From NCBI GenBank assembly GCA_905221605.1, contig CAJNDS010001646.1, positions 432,501-480,000 of the forward strand: a stretch of 47,500 nt of DNA, read 5' to 3'. Source of the DNA: Symbiodinium natans. Lineage: Eukaryota > Sar > Dinophyceae > Suessiales > Symbiodiniaceae. The position numbers and the translations under genes are program-made. Of this stretch, positions 23,901 to 34,093 are shown one piece after another. The first letter of the stretch is position 1, and every line of letters begins with the position of its first letter. The notes under the pieces are model-generated. The model saw only the letters and a list, made by a program, of their open reading frames with translations, did no database searches and was not told where the DNA came from.

Positions 23901-25887
23901 CATCTGTCTATCTATCTATCTATAAAAGCTCATATATGTGTGTGTGTGTGTGTACATGTGTATATATATATATATATATTTTTTTATTTATTTATTTATA
24001 TACATGCATGGATGTGTAGGCGCTTGCATCAGGTGCCTATGTGTTTAGAGGCAGCGTGGTGCTTCAGCTTGGACTCTGGTACTCAGTCCTGCGCTCGTAT
24101 TAACCATGCAAGTGGCAGTGGTTGGTTTGACGGACGTCTTGCAGGCAACGGAACGATGCGATCGGACCTGCCTGAAACATTTCGGCGAGCTTGGCATTTG
24201 TGGCAGCGAAATCCTTGCGCGCCCCGCCCGCCCACACACACACTCCGGAGAAATAAGAAATAGCTACTGTGTGGAATCTCCGAACAAAAGGAATACTACG
24301 AAGCTTGTTCAACACCATTAGAAGCCCTAAACAGACAACTTTGCAAGATCATGTAGGTGCTGCCGAGCAGCTGTCCGCTTGGCGGTGAGCATCATGAAAC
24401 TCGGCTGAGGCTGATGTAGGCTTTGCTTGGGCGTCCGGATAAGGTTCGTGCCAACGCACTTGGCCTTCCTACCCTGAATATATAGATAGATTAGTAAGAA
24501 GGCGGAAATTGCGCGTGGAGCGCTTCTTTTTGGGCATCATCTAATCGAACTCTTGAGTTTGAGGGCGCTGCTCAGAGCTTCCCGAAAGAATGTCTTGCAA
24601 ATCCTCAGGCTCAGTGGCAATCTGGGAGCAATAGGGCAACAGCCCCCGTCTGAAAACATAACACAAACCGCATTCAGACTACAGAAGTATTTAGGACTTC
24701 TGTGGGGGGACAAAAACCAAAGAAACCGACGCGCACGACCTGGTTGCCAAATTGAAGTGCATGACCCGACACAAATTCCAACTGACAGATGACTCGGTAG
24801 AAGTAAATGTTTAGGGTGCCCTCTGTTCATGTAGACTTCTGACCGCGAAACGCCACCCCCAACCGTCAGAGAATCACAACAGTACCCTCTCCAAATCATT
24901 CCGCGTCAATGTTGGCGGCTCGAAACCACCCCACCCCGTCTTAAGCAACGATCCATAACCCTCTCGACTCCAATAGGAAACCTTACCAGGACCCCACCCA
25001 AACCCGAAACCCCTAAACCCTAAACCCCTAAACCCCCCTAAATCCCCCTAAACCCTAAACCCCTGAACCCCGCTAAACCCTGACTGAACCCCCAGACCCT
25101 ATAAACCCTATAAACCCTATAACCCCTGTAAACCCTAACTATAAACCCCATAAACCTTGACCTTCCGAGGAGCCCCAGCTTGGCCCACTTGCCACCACCG
25201 TACTCAAGCGCCTCGGGTCCAAGGTGGCCGGCTTTGTACCTCAAATGCCCGAAAATAAAGGAAATGCTCCAACAAGGACTTTAGGGTTTAGGTTTAGGGT
25301 TTGTAGGGCTTTTAGGGTTTGGAGTTTTGGGTTTGTAGGGTTTATAGGGATTTTAGGTTGAGGGTTTCGTGTTCGCAGCAACTTGTTGGGGTGAAAGTGC
25401 ACGGAGCTGAGCAAGAAGAGCCCTCAACGACCCAAAGCCCCTCCTTCAGTTTCTCGGAGCGGAGCAGCGTGCCACTTGTCACGGCTCATGGGTTTGGCCC
25501 TCGAAAACTGACCCTGACCTCGGTCCTCCCCAGAGAAAGTCGGCAAAAGACCTTGGGGACCAGATGAACCCTAAAATTCGGGTCATATACCCTCTCTACT
25601 ACTGTGATTCCCAATTCAGGCTACATGAGCCCATATTCCCTTTTAGCCCTCCTTTCGTCCCCAAGGAAAAGAGCTCCTCAACTCGCCCTCTCCCCTCTCT
25701 CTCAGCAGTCCGAGTGGCGCAGGCTTCGGGATCCAGCACTCAGCCTTGCCATCCTCTCAAAAGGGTTTAGGGTTTTTGGGTTTAGGCCATGAGCGTGAGA
25801 TCTTGCACTTTCTGAGTCTTTTTGCCTCTTTGTCGCATGGGTTCGTGCACTGAGGTCGATAACATACTGCCGGCCCCGTGCTCGATC
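20978..25887 (-). CDS. Unknown many-exon gene(s), helical, partial
   Basis: Exons on the minus strand: 25788-25887 (ARGRQYVIDLSARTHATKRQ), 25432-25525 (FSRAKPMSRDKWHAAPLRET), 25162-25239 (YKAGHLGPEALEYGGGKWAK), 24551-24649 (QIATEPEDLQDILSGSSEQR), 24345-24468 (KAKCVGTNLIRTPKQSLHQP), 24172-24213 (DFAATNAKLAEMFQ), 23759-23815 (GIFRHPESYLLTQ), 23273-23330 (DWEDDEMGYKVEK), 22746-22829 (YVLQDLKKCRPPNFQMLQNG), 22551-22610 (CEPAASCHSKCAFGQFRAD), about 22280-22362, 22011-22064 (LKWDFNYGVLSKSIP), 21703-21820 (EYFRRLGCPAFRIV), about 20978-21078 (LRKCNTEQAINDIIETQ). The three exons from 24649 to 24172 join with matching phase. VAYVLQDLKKC is the kind of helix seen in RAP/FASTK-type repeats. It may be continuous with the locus at 15-20 kb. 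Function not assigned. Confidence 0.55.
22452..22498. repeat. (AT)n/(TATG)n microsatellite
   Basis: Intronic AT and TATG run. Confidence 0.95.
23878..24003. repeat. TATC, TG, TA and TTTA microsatellites
   Basis: Four adjoining simple repeats: (TATC/TGTC)n, (TG)n, (TA)n, then (TTTA)n. Intronic. Confidence 0.95.
25003..25150. repeat. Degenerate CCCTAAA/CCCTATA array
   Basis: CCCTAAACCCC units giving way to CCCTATAAACC, just downstream (gene sense) of the donor at 25162. Confidence 0.85.
25563..25640. mobile_element. Dispersed element E copy
   Basis: ATGAACCCTAAAATTCGGGT, then CATATACC and CTACTACTGTGATTCCC, shared with 42052-42125 (GTGAACCCTGAAATTCGGGT, then CATGTAC). Two copies only, so the boundaries are uncertain. 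Confidence 0.5.
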
Positions 25888-26314
25888 CTGCATCCCACAA
25901 ACTGAGCTGCCTGAGAGTTAACACATATATACGCACGCGTTGCGATGGTGAAAGGCGATCCTCAAGAAAGAGGCAGCATGCCAGGGCCCGCAACGCTGCG
26001 CCAAAGACTTCGAGCTTCTTTCGACCAATCCTATAATAAGCGTAGCATCCAATACCAGAAAGGAACTACCCATCATTCCAAGCAGAATTCGCAGCAAGCC
26101 GCACTCGGACTTGCTGCCACACGGGCCACGGCCTTCGATTGCAGTATGCTTATGGTTCTGGAAAGTTGTACACAAGCTTTGTGTCGGGCATGCTGTGGCC
26201 TGCCACCCGCGTGCAGCAAGCACGGGCAAGAGAGAGACGGAACTGTGGCGTTGGGTGCCGTACTACAGGGCCCGACGCTGTCTCAACAAAGCGGCGCTGC
26301 ATCTTCCTGTTCAA

Positions 26315-26843
26315 TTACACTGCCTCACTGTCTCTATTTGCAATAGTTCCGTTGTCAGGCTTAGCAATGGCCGCTATGCTCACTCCCGACACCGAGAAAG
26401 AGCAAGAGGATTCAGATGCCGCCGGAGACGGTGCTCGCGCATCTGGCTCGGATCTGCGTGCACCCAGCCTGAACCTGCGAGTCTGGCTCATCCTCAAAGG
26501 CACCTCCAGCACGCCATGCTCCAGTTTGATGCTTTCTTCGCAGACCTGAAAGGTGCCATCGGATCTGTCGAAGTCGAAATCCTTCTGCCAGGCACCGTGG
26601 TGCTGCAAAATGGGCTGCACAGGCTCCACCGTTTCCTCGTTGATGGGCCGCTTCTTGTCGATCATGATCTTGACACCATTGGTGAGCACTTGGAAGTCGA
26701 CATCGTTCTCGGAAACTCCCGGGCATTCGACACGAACGAAACGTATTTTCTCCGAGTCTATCCTCTGGTCAAAGACATTTGTGGTGGGGCGGAAGCTGAC
26801 ATCGTGGGGGGTGATCTCGCCCAAATGGGGGTTGATCGATATT
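26315..26843 (-). CDS. Hsp20/alpha-crystallin-like domain protein, 3' exon
   Basis: One open exon of about 176 codons ending at TAA 26315. After a short lead (PHLGEITPHDVSFRP) comes an alpha-crystallin/CS-type beta-sandwich: IRFVRVECPGVSENDVDF, then VLTNGVKIMIDKKRP, a charged loop, FDFDRSDGTFQV, and IKLEHGVLEVPL. This matches the family order of strands including the 'xGVLxV' close of the domain. The tail is Arg- and Ser-rich. Small heat-shock proteins hold unfolded proteins in oligomers. No in-frame ATG precedes the domain, so an upstream exon supplies the start. The acceptor is probably AACAAG at 26844. Unlike its neighbours it has no intron in the domain. Confidence 0.75.
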
Positions 26844-26861
26844 CTTGTTCCGACGAGTTAC

Positions 26862-27036
26862 GTAAACATACCCCTTGCGCCCGCCCTTGCGCGCGCTTGC
26901 GCACTTCTTGCGCGCACACCAGTTTTTGCATAATATCTTGTGTTACATTCTAAACCCTACATATAAACCTAAAATTTGTATTGATATATTAACTATGCCC
27001 CCTGCGCGCACTTGCGCCCGCCCTTGCGCCATGTTT
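26862..27036. repeat. Clustered GCGCAAG motifs around AT-rich core
   Basis: In minus sense GCGCAAG or close variants occur about eight times in two groups (26872-26911 and 27004-27032), separated by about 90 bp of AT-rich sequence with one CCCTACA motif. Lies upstream of the Hsp20-like exon. Confidence 0.75.
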
Positions 27037-27239
27037 GGAAGGCTTTTACAAAAGTGGTCTTATGAATAAATCGCGTCTGTAGTACTACGTCAAGAGCGGG
27101 GGGTTTAGAACAACCCTCAAATCCGAGATGACGCCCCTCGTTTTCATGACGACCTTGGCATTTTCCGGCGATGACTGCAATATCATGGAGCCCACATGCA
27201 CATAGCCCTCCGCCGCCTCCCCCTCCTTCGCGCAGAACC

Positions 27240-29380
27240 TCACAGAGATCGCTTGCGTCGGAGGCCGGACACGCCAGCGGCCACTTCGGGCACGCCTGCT
27301 TCGATGCTGGCGAACTTCGGCATCAGCTTAGACAACTCTGTGCTGAAGGCCTCTCCCAAGGCCAAGTGCGAACCCAGGATGCTGCCATGCTCCAGGCTTT
27401 GCAAGAGATACTCCCTGTTCTTGCTGTTGAACTTATCGCCAGCTGCAGAAAACTCCTGGCACAGCCCAATGTGATGGACCGGAGGCGTCCCTTCGCCAGC
27501 ATCGGCCGTGAAGATCAGGTCGCCCAGGTGTGACAGAATGCCATCATAGCACCCCGTGACCTGCCGCTCAAACAGGGCACGTGCATCTTCCACTTGGGAG
27601 GTAGTGCTCAAGTTGTGAACGACAATCAGCTCCCGGTGCTGCCTGCGCTGCACGTACTTCTGGTGCAACTCGGCGATTTTCTGTTGCTCAAACCACGTCG
27701 TGTCACTTACCACAAAGATCATGTGATGAGCGACGCGGGAGATCATCTCCAGGACCAGCGTCTCGGTGTTTCGGGCATCCCAAATCGAGTCGACTGCCTG
27801 CGCGCGGTAGGAGACCGGTGACTGGACACCGGCGGAGTCGATGATCAGCATCCGGCGGTCCTCTACCCAAAGGAAACTCAAGCCTTTGGTGGTATGAAGC
27901 TTTAGTTGACGCCAAAGAGCTTGTTCAAGAGCCATGTCTTCCCCTTGTCAAAAAGACCTACCACTGCCACGATGCGGAAATTCCCTTGCTGCACGACATC
28001 CAGCTTGGACTTGATGTTCCTCGAGAAGTGGATCTCTCACGTAGAGAGGAACTCCGACAATGAGTCGAAAGCCAGGATCGCATCGTACTGAGTGCCCGCA
28101 GCCCTCGCAAGTCTTCTTGCCGGCGCCGCTCTCTGCGCATTTGCTTGATGCGCCAAAGGCTTTGGGCACAGGAAACGGCGGCTACGAGCTTCACATGTCG
28201 CTGATGCCTCGCAGTCGCTGCCAGCGCCACCTTCAACCGCCGTCGGCTGAAGAACCTCCGGCAAGAGGACTGGATCTTCGCAGCAGCCACGTCCAGACAC
28301 TGGGCGGCCGCAGGGGCCTCGGTGCTGTGTATGCCCATCAGGGCTCGGAGGTGCAAGATTTCCTCCTTAAGCTCTCGCTGAGATTTCTGGCATTCCTCGT
28401 CTTGCAGGTCTCGGAGCGCCCGTGCCGTGGCTGCCGATTGGCTCTTTCCAGACCACAGTCACCGTGATCACCAATGGGCACGACAGGCTCGGCAGCGCGA
28501 ACTGCAAGAAGTCCGACGACCACTCTCCAGAACGGGTGTGATCGAGGGTCTTGCTCACCGACCTGAGCCTGACCTGCACAAAAGCAAGCCTAATAAGACA
28601 AATGCGGAACTTGCAATGACCATCTGGGTCACCGTTGTGTCCACGAGGAAAGAGCAACATTTGGCAGTCTCCCGTATAGTACAGCAAGAAGGTCTTGGAG
28701 ACAGCGGCAGAGTCTTGAGGCACGTCCTGCAGATCTCCAGCTGCCAGGTGCCATGTCGCCTGCAGGCCCTAAACCCTAAACCCTAAACCGCAATGGTGCA
28801 AAGACAACAAAAAATCTGGTTGTTGGGACAGCTTCGCACCTGCACCATGCTTGGGTGCACGATCACGGTCCCCACATCGTGCGCATGGTACCGGTAGGAC
28901 ATCTAGCACACGAGGGGTGTCCCTAGTGCTCTCGGCCCTGGATCTTGAGCTGGAGATTGCTGCAAACACTGGTTCCAAGTGGCTCTGAAGCAAACGGCTT
29001 TGCGGGCTCACGGTGTTGTTCGATCGCACATGTTTTGGCACTTGGCTGCGAAACATGTGAGGAAAAAAAGGCCGGCAAGCTTTCTAAAAGTGATGGGCTT
29101 TGCACATAACTTCCCGTGTAAGGTGGGGGCCCTGACAACGACGACCAAGAACGCCGGTGCCCAGTTTTGCAGGAAATTCTGGTAACGATGGCACCATGTG
29201 GTCACCTGCAGTTGGAGCCGGGTGTCCCCCAAGTGTTCTGGGCCTGTGGTGCATGCAGTGCCCCCTTGGTCGGGCACGGAGGTGTGCTGGGATCTTGGCC
29301 CGAGCTTTTGACGTACGCCCAACATGGGATGTTTCACAAATCTCGTAGTGAGGCGTGGGTATGGCGAAAACAGAAGCCAT
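27240..29380 (-). CDS. MATH-like + IQ + GTPase protein with lesions
   Basis: Exon 1 29206-29380 starts ATG (MASVFAIPTPHYE). Exon 2 28892-28959 encodes SSSRSRAESTRDTPRVLDVL. Exon 3 is 27240-28759. All junction phases match. Exon 3 holds a MATH/TRAF-like sheet (FLLYYTGDCQMLLFPRGHNG), a coiled coil (LQDEECQKSQRELKEEILHL), two IQ-type calmodulin sites (AAAKIQSSCRRFFSRRRLKV), then a GTPase: P-loop GLFDKGKTW, LIIDSAG as the G3 motif, IVVHN as a G4-like strand. The GTPase resembles large dynamin/GBP-class enzymes only loosely. Four defects break exon 3: a frame change near 28445, another near 28090, TGA at 28037-28039, and a frame change with TAA at 27902-27904. It is either a young pseudogene or carries sequence errors. 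Confidence 0.75.
28770..28792. repeat. CCCTAAA repeat in intron 2
   Basis: Three units abutting the acceptor CCTGCAG of the large exon that starts at 28759. Confidence 0.85.
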
Positions 29381-29523
29381 GGCACCACCCATGTAGGGGA
29401 CTGAGAGCAGCATCAACTACTGACAAGTCGCCACAGCACTCGGAACTCGAAGACTACATATCTGCATGGAGCGGTGTCGTTCTTAGGGTTTGGGCTTTGG
29501 GCTTTCTGCCATGAAAGTGAAAG

Positions 29524-31923
29524 TCACACAGGCTCGAGGTCCTCCAAGTACTTGTTCAAGAAGGCTGTGTCGACAATGTCCTCCAGCTTTCCGATCTTGT
29601 TGGTATACCTGGACATATATACGCCCTAAATACCCTGCAAACCCGGCAATTCGACCCTTTACGCCCTGCAAACCCTATTATGAATACCCTACAATCGCCC
29701 GACTATGTGAGCAAGCTCGTCAAAAGAGACCTCGAGCTCAACTCGCTTTGGGGCTCGACAAACCTTAGACTTAAGCTGCAAGACCGTCTGCTGTTCAGGG
29801 CCCGAGGCCTCGTTGTACTGAAGATAAGATGCCTTACCGAATGACCCCTTTATCCCAGTTGCACAGCCACCGCCAGCTTCGAGACCACGTTCCTGCAGGT
29901 GCAGGGTGCAAGCTTCGAGCATCTGAGGCGTGTGCGCGTGGTCGAAATCTATCATGAAAGGTTTGCCTTCGCGGGGGCTCCGTGGCTTTTGACCATAAAG
30001 AAGCACAAAAACAACGACTCCATCACTGCAAGTCGGCTGTAGAAGTCAAAGCACAATACGCAGCCAGGAAAGATGGACACATCTGATCAAGTACTCACGA
30101 CAAGCCAGACTTTGATGCGCGTCAGCCCAGACCTCCGACGGTAAGGCGGATAAATAGATCTCCATATAGTAACAAAATAACGGACAAGGGCTCTCTGGTC
30201 ATTGTCGCTTTGCAGATGCCGGGCGGCGTGTCGGAGGGGAACTTGGGCACTTCCCAGCCCAAGCCTTTGGCGCTTCGAGGCATCTTTCAGCAGCAGACTC
30301 GTTGACGTGATGTGTTGGTGAGGGTGGGGGAGGAGGGTTGGAGGTCAAGGAATGTAGGGTTTCCAAGGTGCATAGGGTTTGTAGAGCGTTTTGGGCCCAA
30401 GTGCTTCTGACCTTTAGGAGCACTGATGGGGCTTGCAAGGTTTAAAGCTTCCTGTTTTCCTGCGTTTGCTTCTTGCTCGAGGGCTCTAACATCAAAAGCT
30501 ACAAGTCGAAGCCTCATCAGATCAGGGTCACGACAGCATAAAAAAGGTACTGGCCAGCACGACCTTCAAAGAACAGAGAACTCAGACACAAACTCTCAGA
30601 GACTTAGGGGCTGAGTACCCAGCCCAAACAAGGTTAACCTTTCATATTACGTAGGGTTCTATATACCCAAAAAGGTTAAAGGTTGCCTACGCAGTCCAAG
30701 GAGAGCTGGTTCACACGGGAGGTCGTTGAGTGGCTCCGGGAGCGAGGGTCAGCAGTTGGAAGTTTGCATGAAGGCAGATCGAGCTTTGCAGTCGTGAAGT
30801 GGGATCACAGGACGTAGTTTTGGGTTTGGGGTTCAGGGTTTAGGTTCGGGGTTTAGGGTTTAGGGTTACATCCGCGATGTCACGAGATACATCTCCGATC
30901 ATCCCCGATTCAATCTCTCTTTCATTCACACGCGGAAGCCATGTTCTCAAGAGCCGGTCAGTTCTAGAGACAGGACAATATAACATCTACGTTAAGCAGT
31001 CAAAGGTCGCCTGAGCATTTAGTTGTTCATCGCCTGAGGCTACAGGTGCTACTTCGTGACGTCGTATGGGCAAGTGGAATGAATGCGTATCTTGGTACCT
31101 CGCACAGGCTGGCTGTTCCCTAAATGTCGGCAACATCCAGGGTAACCCTGAACCCCAAACCCTCAACCCTAACCAGAAGAAAACACCGAGTGGCAAGAAC
31201 AGGCACGGTTGTCGAGGTTTCGCAACTTGGCACAAGGCGGGTGTGCAATGGGGTGACTCTGCTCAAACAAGCCAAGTATCATAGGGGCTTACGGGTATTG
31301 TAGGGCTTTTGGGGTTTCTATGGCAGGGGCTCGGGTTCATTCACAGCGCGAGAACGATGTGGCTTGGGATGTTCCCCCTTCTTCTAACAGTCCTGATGAG
31401 GGAGTATAGTCCCCGATTATAATCCCTATTAAGGACTGTTAGTATTAGGGGGAAACATCCCAAGATATGGCTCATGGCATGGACTGGAAGAAACTGGAAG
31501 AAGCCTAAGGGCGTTTTCTCAAAGAAAGGCTGTTTGAGCTTTCAAAGCCCGAAGGTCCAAGACCTTTGCGTGGGTCAACCTGTCCTGCTTTATCTTTTTT
31601 TTTGAAGGGGGTTCAAGGGTTTAGGGTTTCGGGTTTCGGGACTGGGGGGGGAGGTGATCTTTTCATTGGTTGGTGGAGCCACTGCAGCGAGGGATCCCAA
31701 ACCGAACACCCGGGGAGCACCACAAATTCCTACACCGAGCCGCGTCTGGCTGATGCATCAGCATGCACTTGTCCGACACTTGCGTGTACCTGACAAAGGG
31801 CCCACAGATGACAACGGTCGAGGCATGTTTCTTGTCGGGTCGCTTCTGCAGTCTCCTGTCTGCATGCAGCGAAGCAACTAGGCCTCACAGTTGGTCAAAA
31901 AGCCACTCGACTTCGAATTCCAT
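29524..31923 (-). CDS. Unknown conserved-looking protein, nearly complete
   Basis: Starts ATG 31921-31923 (MEFEVEWLFDQ, donor GTGAGG) and stops TGA 29524-29526. Exons: 31889-31923, 31790-31859, 31099-31119, 30715-30783 (LDLPSCKLPTADPRSRSHST), 30424-30512 (LVAFDVRALEQEANAGKQEA), 30099-30283 (DNDQRALVRYFVTIWRSIYP), 29699-30036 (SDGVVVFVLLYGQKPRSPRE, then KPFMIDFDHAHTPQMLEACT), 29524-29608 (NKIGKLEDIVDTAFLNKYLE). Phases match at every junction except 30715 to 30512, where an exon may be missing. About 310 residues, no signal peptide or membrane segment. Mixed alpha/beta with a basic helix; I do not recognise the family. The last intron is 90 bp and uses a GC donor. A MITE sits in the spacer upstream. 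Confidence 0.75.
30632..30690. mobile_element. MITE family C copy
   Basis: TTAACCTTTCATATTACGTA ... CCCAAAAAGGTTAAAGGTT: a near-palindrome of about 55 bp inside an intron. Confidence 0.7.
31363..31464. mobile_element. MITE family B, best-preserved copy
   Basis: Left arm CTTGGGATGTTCCCCCTTCT, right arm (reverse complement) CTTGGGATGTTTCCCCCTAA. Inside are AACAGTCCT and its mirror AGGACTGTT, and a central pair of GGGAGTATAGTCC/GGGATTATAATC-type inverted motifs. The whole 102-bp unit could fold into one hairpin. No coding capacity, so it is non-autonomous. Intronic in the gene around it. Confidence 0.85.
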
Positions 31924-31994
31924 GATGCAGGAGGTGTGGCGCGTGCGCGTGCGTCTTACAGATCCCAAGAGCCCCGACTTGCTTGGAGGTTCAT

Positions 31995-32141
31995 GGTACT
32001 CATTAACCAACTATAACTGTACTCAGACTTGCACTTGTAACTGTACTTGTAGATGTACTTATAACTGTACTTATAACCAAATTAGGGCACTTAAGGGGCT
32101 GATATGTGGGCTAACAGTACAGTTGTAGTTGGTTAGTACTC
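31995..32141. mobile_element. 147-bp MITE with long terminal inverted repeats
   Basis: GGTACTCATTAACCAACTAT at the left, and the reverse complement of the right end reads GAGTACTAACCAACTACAAC: about 26 bp of terminal inverted repeat. The interior is (ACTGTACTTGTA)-type tandem sequence. It fills the spacer between the stop at 32172 and the ATG at 31923. Confidence 0.8.
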
Positions 32142-32171
32142 AACTTCAGCTTCTCAAGGCGTGAAGATGTT

Positions 32172-34053
32172 TCAGGTGCAGCTCGGGCACCAGGACCAGT
32201 AGCCCATGTAGCTGTACCGGCTGTTGATTTCAACCAGCTGCGGGCCATCCTGGAGACGCGTGTGGTCTACTGAAAGACCCCCACACGATTTCGCCCGATG
32301 GCGCCTACTTGGGGTTTAACATAAACCCCCAGATGGTAGGATTCCCTTCTCAAATACGGACCCCAATGAGGTACACGCTTAATTTCGGAAACCCCCAATT
32401 AGCACAGGCAGCATCAGCTCCACAAGCTTCAGGACACTTCTGCCGAGTGTGCTCGACATGGTAGTGGTGGACTTCACTCGGCGAGTCGATGAAACCAAAC
32501 CCTGAAGCTCCAAACGCTACAAGAACACTCACTGAACCCTAAACCCTGAACCCTTAAACCCGTAAACCCTTAAAGCCTTAAACCCTAAACCCTAAACCCT
32601 AAAACCTAAACCTGGACCATCCACCCACAGCATGCACCCCAAAACCCAGACGCACGATCTATTGAGACATGAATGGGCCCTTTCAATAACCAGGCTGCTC
32701 CTTTAAACCCTCGGAGAACATTCACGTCGTTACTAATGTCCGCCTATATCCCTATGTACTCGATGTTTACAAAATGTCCCTGAAGCGCGTTACGTGGAAT
32801 CTGGAAAGTTGACCTAGATGGTTTACAAAATGTCCCTGAAGCGCGTTACGTGGAATCTGGAAAGTTGACCTAGATGCCCAGCTTCAAACCACCCTGGCGG
32901 CACTAAAGTTGGGAATCCCATCATGTGTGTTGTGCTTTGACTTTGTATTCTGGGTAGGAATGGGTTGCGATTCTTGAGGAAGGAAGAAGGGGCATGAAGC
33001 ATTCTGCCGATTAACTCCCTAAACTTAACCCAGCACCACGAACCCCAAAGCAGGAGCTCAGCGAGTCCTTCGTGAAGATGAACTCCAGATCAATCGCCTG
33101 CCACACCGAGGATGACTTGAGAGCTGAAAGGCGGCTTCAGGCTGCAAACCCTCAGTCTCGAGCCCTGAAAGGCCAACCATCGCCCCCCAAAAATCGAATT
33201 TTTGAGGCCAAAAAAACCACCCGAACACTGGAACCCTGCGCGTCGCCTGATTCTGGTAGCCCAGCTCGCGCAGCTTCTGGGTGACGGCGTGGGTCCACTC
33301 CTTTGGTACCTGTGCAAGCTCGGAGGGTCTTGGCAAGTATGATAACTGGGTACATAAGCAGCGTGGCACTTATGGTTTAACTTATATACTGCAGTTGAGT
33401 CTGGTTGTAAAGTCTTGCGGGGGGTCAAATGGCCCTACTTAACGCCACCAATGAACCTTCAAAAAGGCTTGCTTCTACATTGCAACTGCACTGCTCGTAG
33501 CACCTGATGGTTTTTCAGGGCAAACTGGTCTTGACCAAAAGAAGGTGTTGGGGTTCCTGCTCAGCCCGACGTGGCCAATCTCAACTCAAGCATACCGATG
33601 TTCTCGATCAACACCATTTGGGCTACATCTCATCTTCTCACTCCACTTCACCTCACGCCAAAACCACCAGGATTCCAGATTCCGAACTTGTCGGGACGGG
33701 GGAGTGGGGGGGGGTGGTTCTTTTTCATCGGGAGGGAGTATGGGTTGGAAAGCGGCTTCATCCTTGTCAACATGTAAGGCCTACAGGAAGTTTTGTCAAG
33801 AATGTTCGGAGTCGCGGCTTTCCCTGTGCGGAGAACCTCCCTCCCCAAAGCACACCCGCATTCGCATCCTCCCGCTCCGCCAGCTCCGAAAGCCGCACTG
33901 CACTTGAACGGTAGGGCTCGAGGTCCCCAAGACTGCGCCGGAATGCTCTGTAGTGGGACAGCATGCTTCTTTATCAGTATGCCCGTTTTTTGTGCGAGCG
34001 ACTGATACACCATTCATGAAGGGCTCCTCTCTTGGAACCCTCCTTGCTGCCAT
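32172..34053 (-). CDS. Cold-shock-like motif protein, multi-exon
   Basis: Probable ATG at 34053 (MAARRVPREEPFMNG). Exons: 33785-33947 (SLGDLEPYRSSAVRLSELAE), 33596-33651 (VKWSEKMRCSPNGVDREHR), 33247-33309 (VPKEWTHAVTQKLRELGYQN), 33044-33123 (SVWQAIDLEFIFTKDSLSSC), 32893-32972 (NRNPFLPRIQSQSTTHMMGF), 32827-32869 (STFQIPRNALQGHF, with a second copy downstream), 32393-32501 (FGFIDSPSEVHHYHVEHTRQ), 32172-32269 (PQLVEINSRYSYMGYWSWCP, stop TGA). Phase is continuous from 33123 to 32827. GFGFI is the RNP1-type strand of cold-shock domains (nucleic-acid binding), but the second strand (DVFxH) is not seen, so the domain call is tentative. The ATG lies only about 40 bp below the stop of the upstream gene. 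Confidence 0.6.
32311..32393. mobile_element. MITE family A copy at an exon end
   Basis: In minus sense the exon ending at 32393 is followed at once by GTTTCCGAAATTAAGCGTGT, then ACC, and the element ends CCATCTGGGGGTTTATG. Confidence 0.75.
32765..32876. repeat. Perfect 56-bp tandem duplication spanning an exon
   Basis: Units 32765-32820 and 32821-32876 are identical. Each holds one copy of the 43-nt exon STFQIPRNALQGHF with its acceptor CATCTAG and donor GTAAAC. The gap between the two exon copies is only 13 nt, too short for a normal intron. Confidence 0.9.
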
Positions 34054-34093
34054 CGGATCCTCTGTATGCTGTTCCTCTATCCAGGTCTGTTCG

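Noticed and set aside
26111-26953. 280-codon plus-strand open frame
   Set aside because: Shadow of the Hsp20-like exon on the minus strand, whose frame has clear domain motifs.
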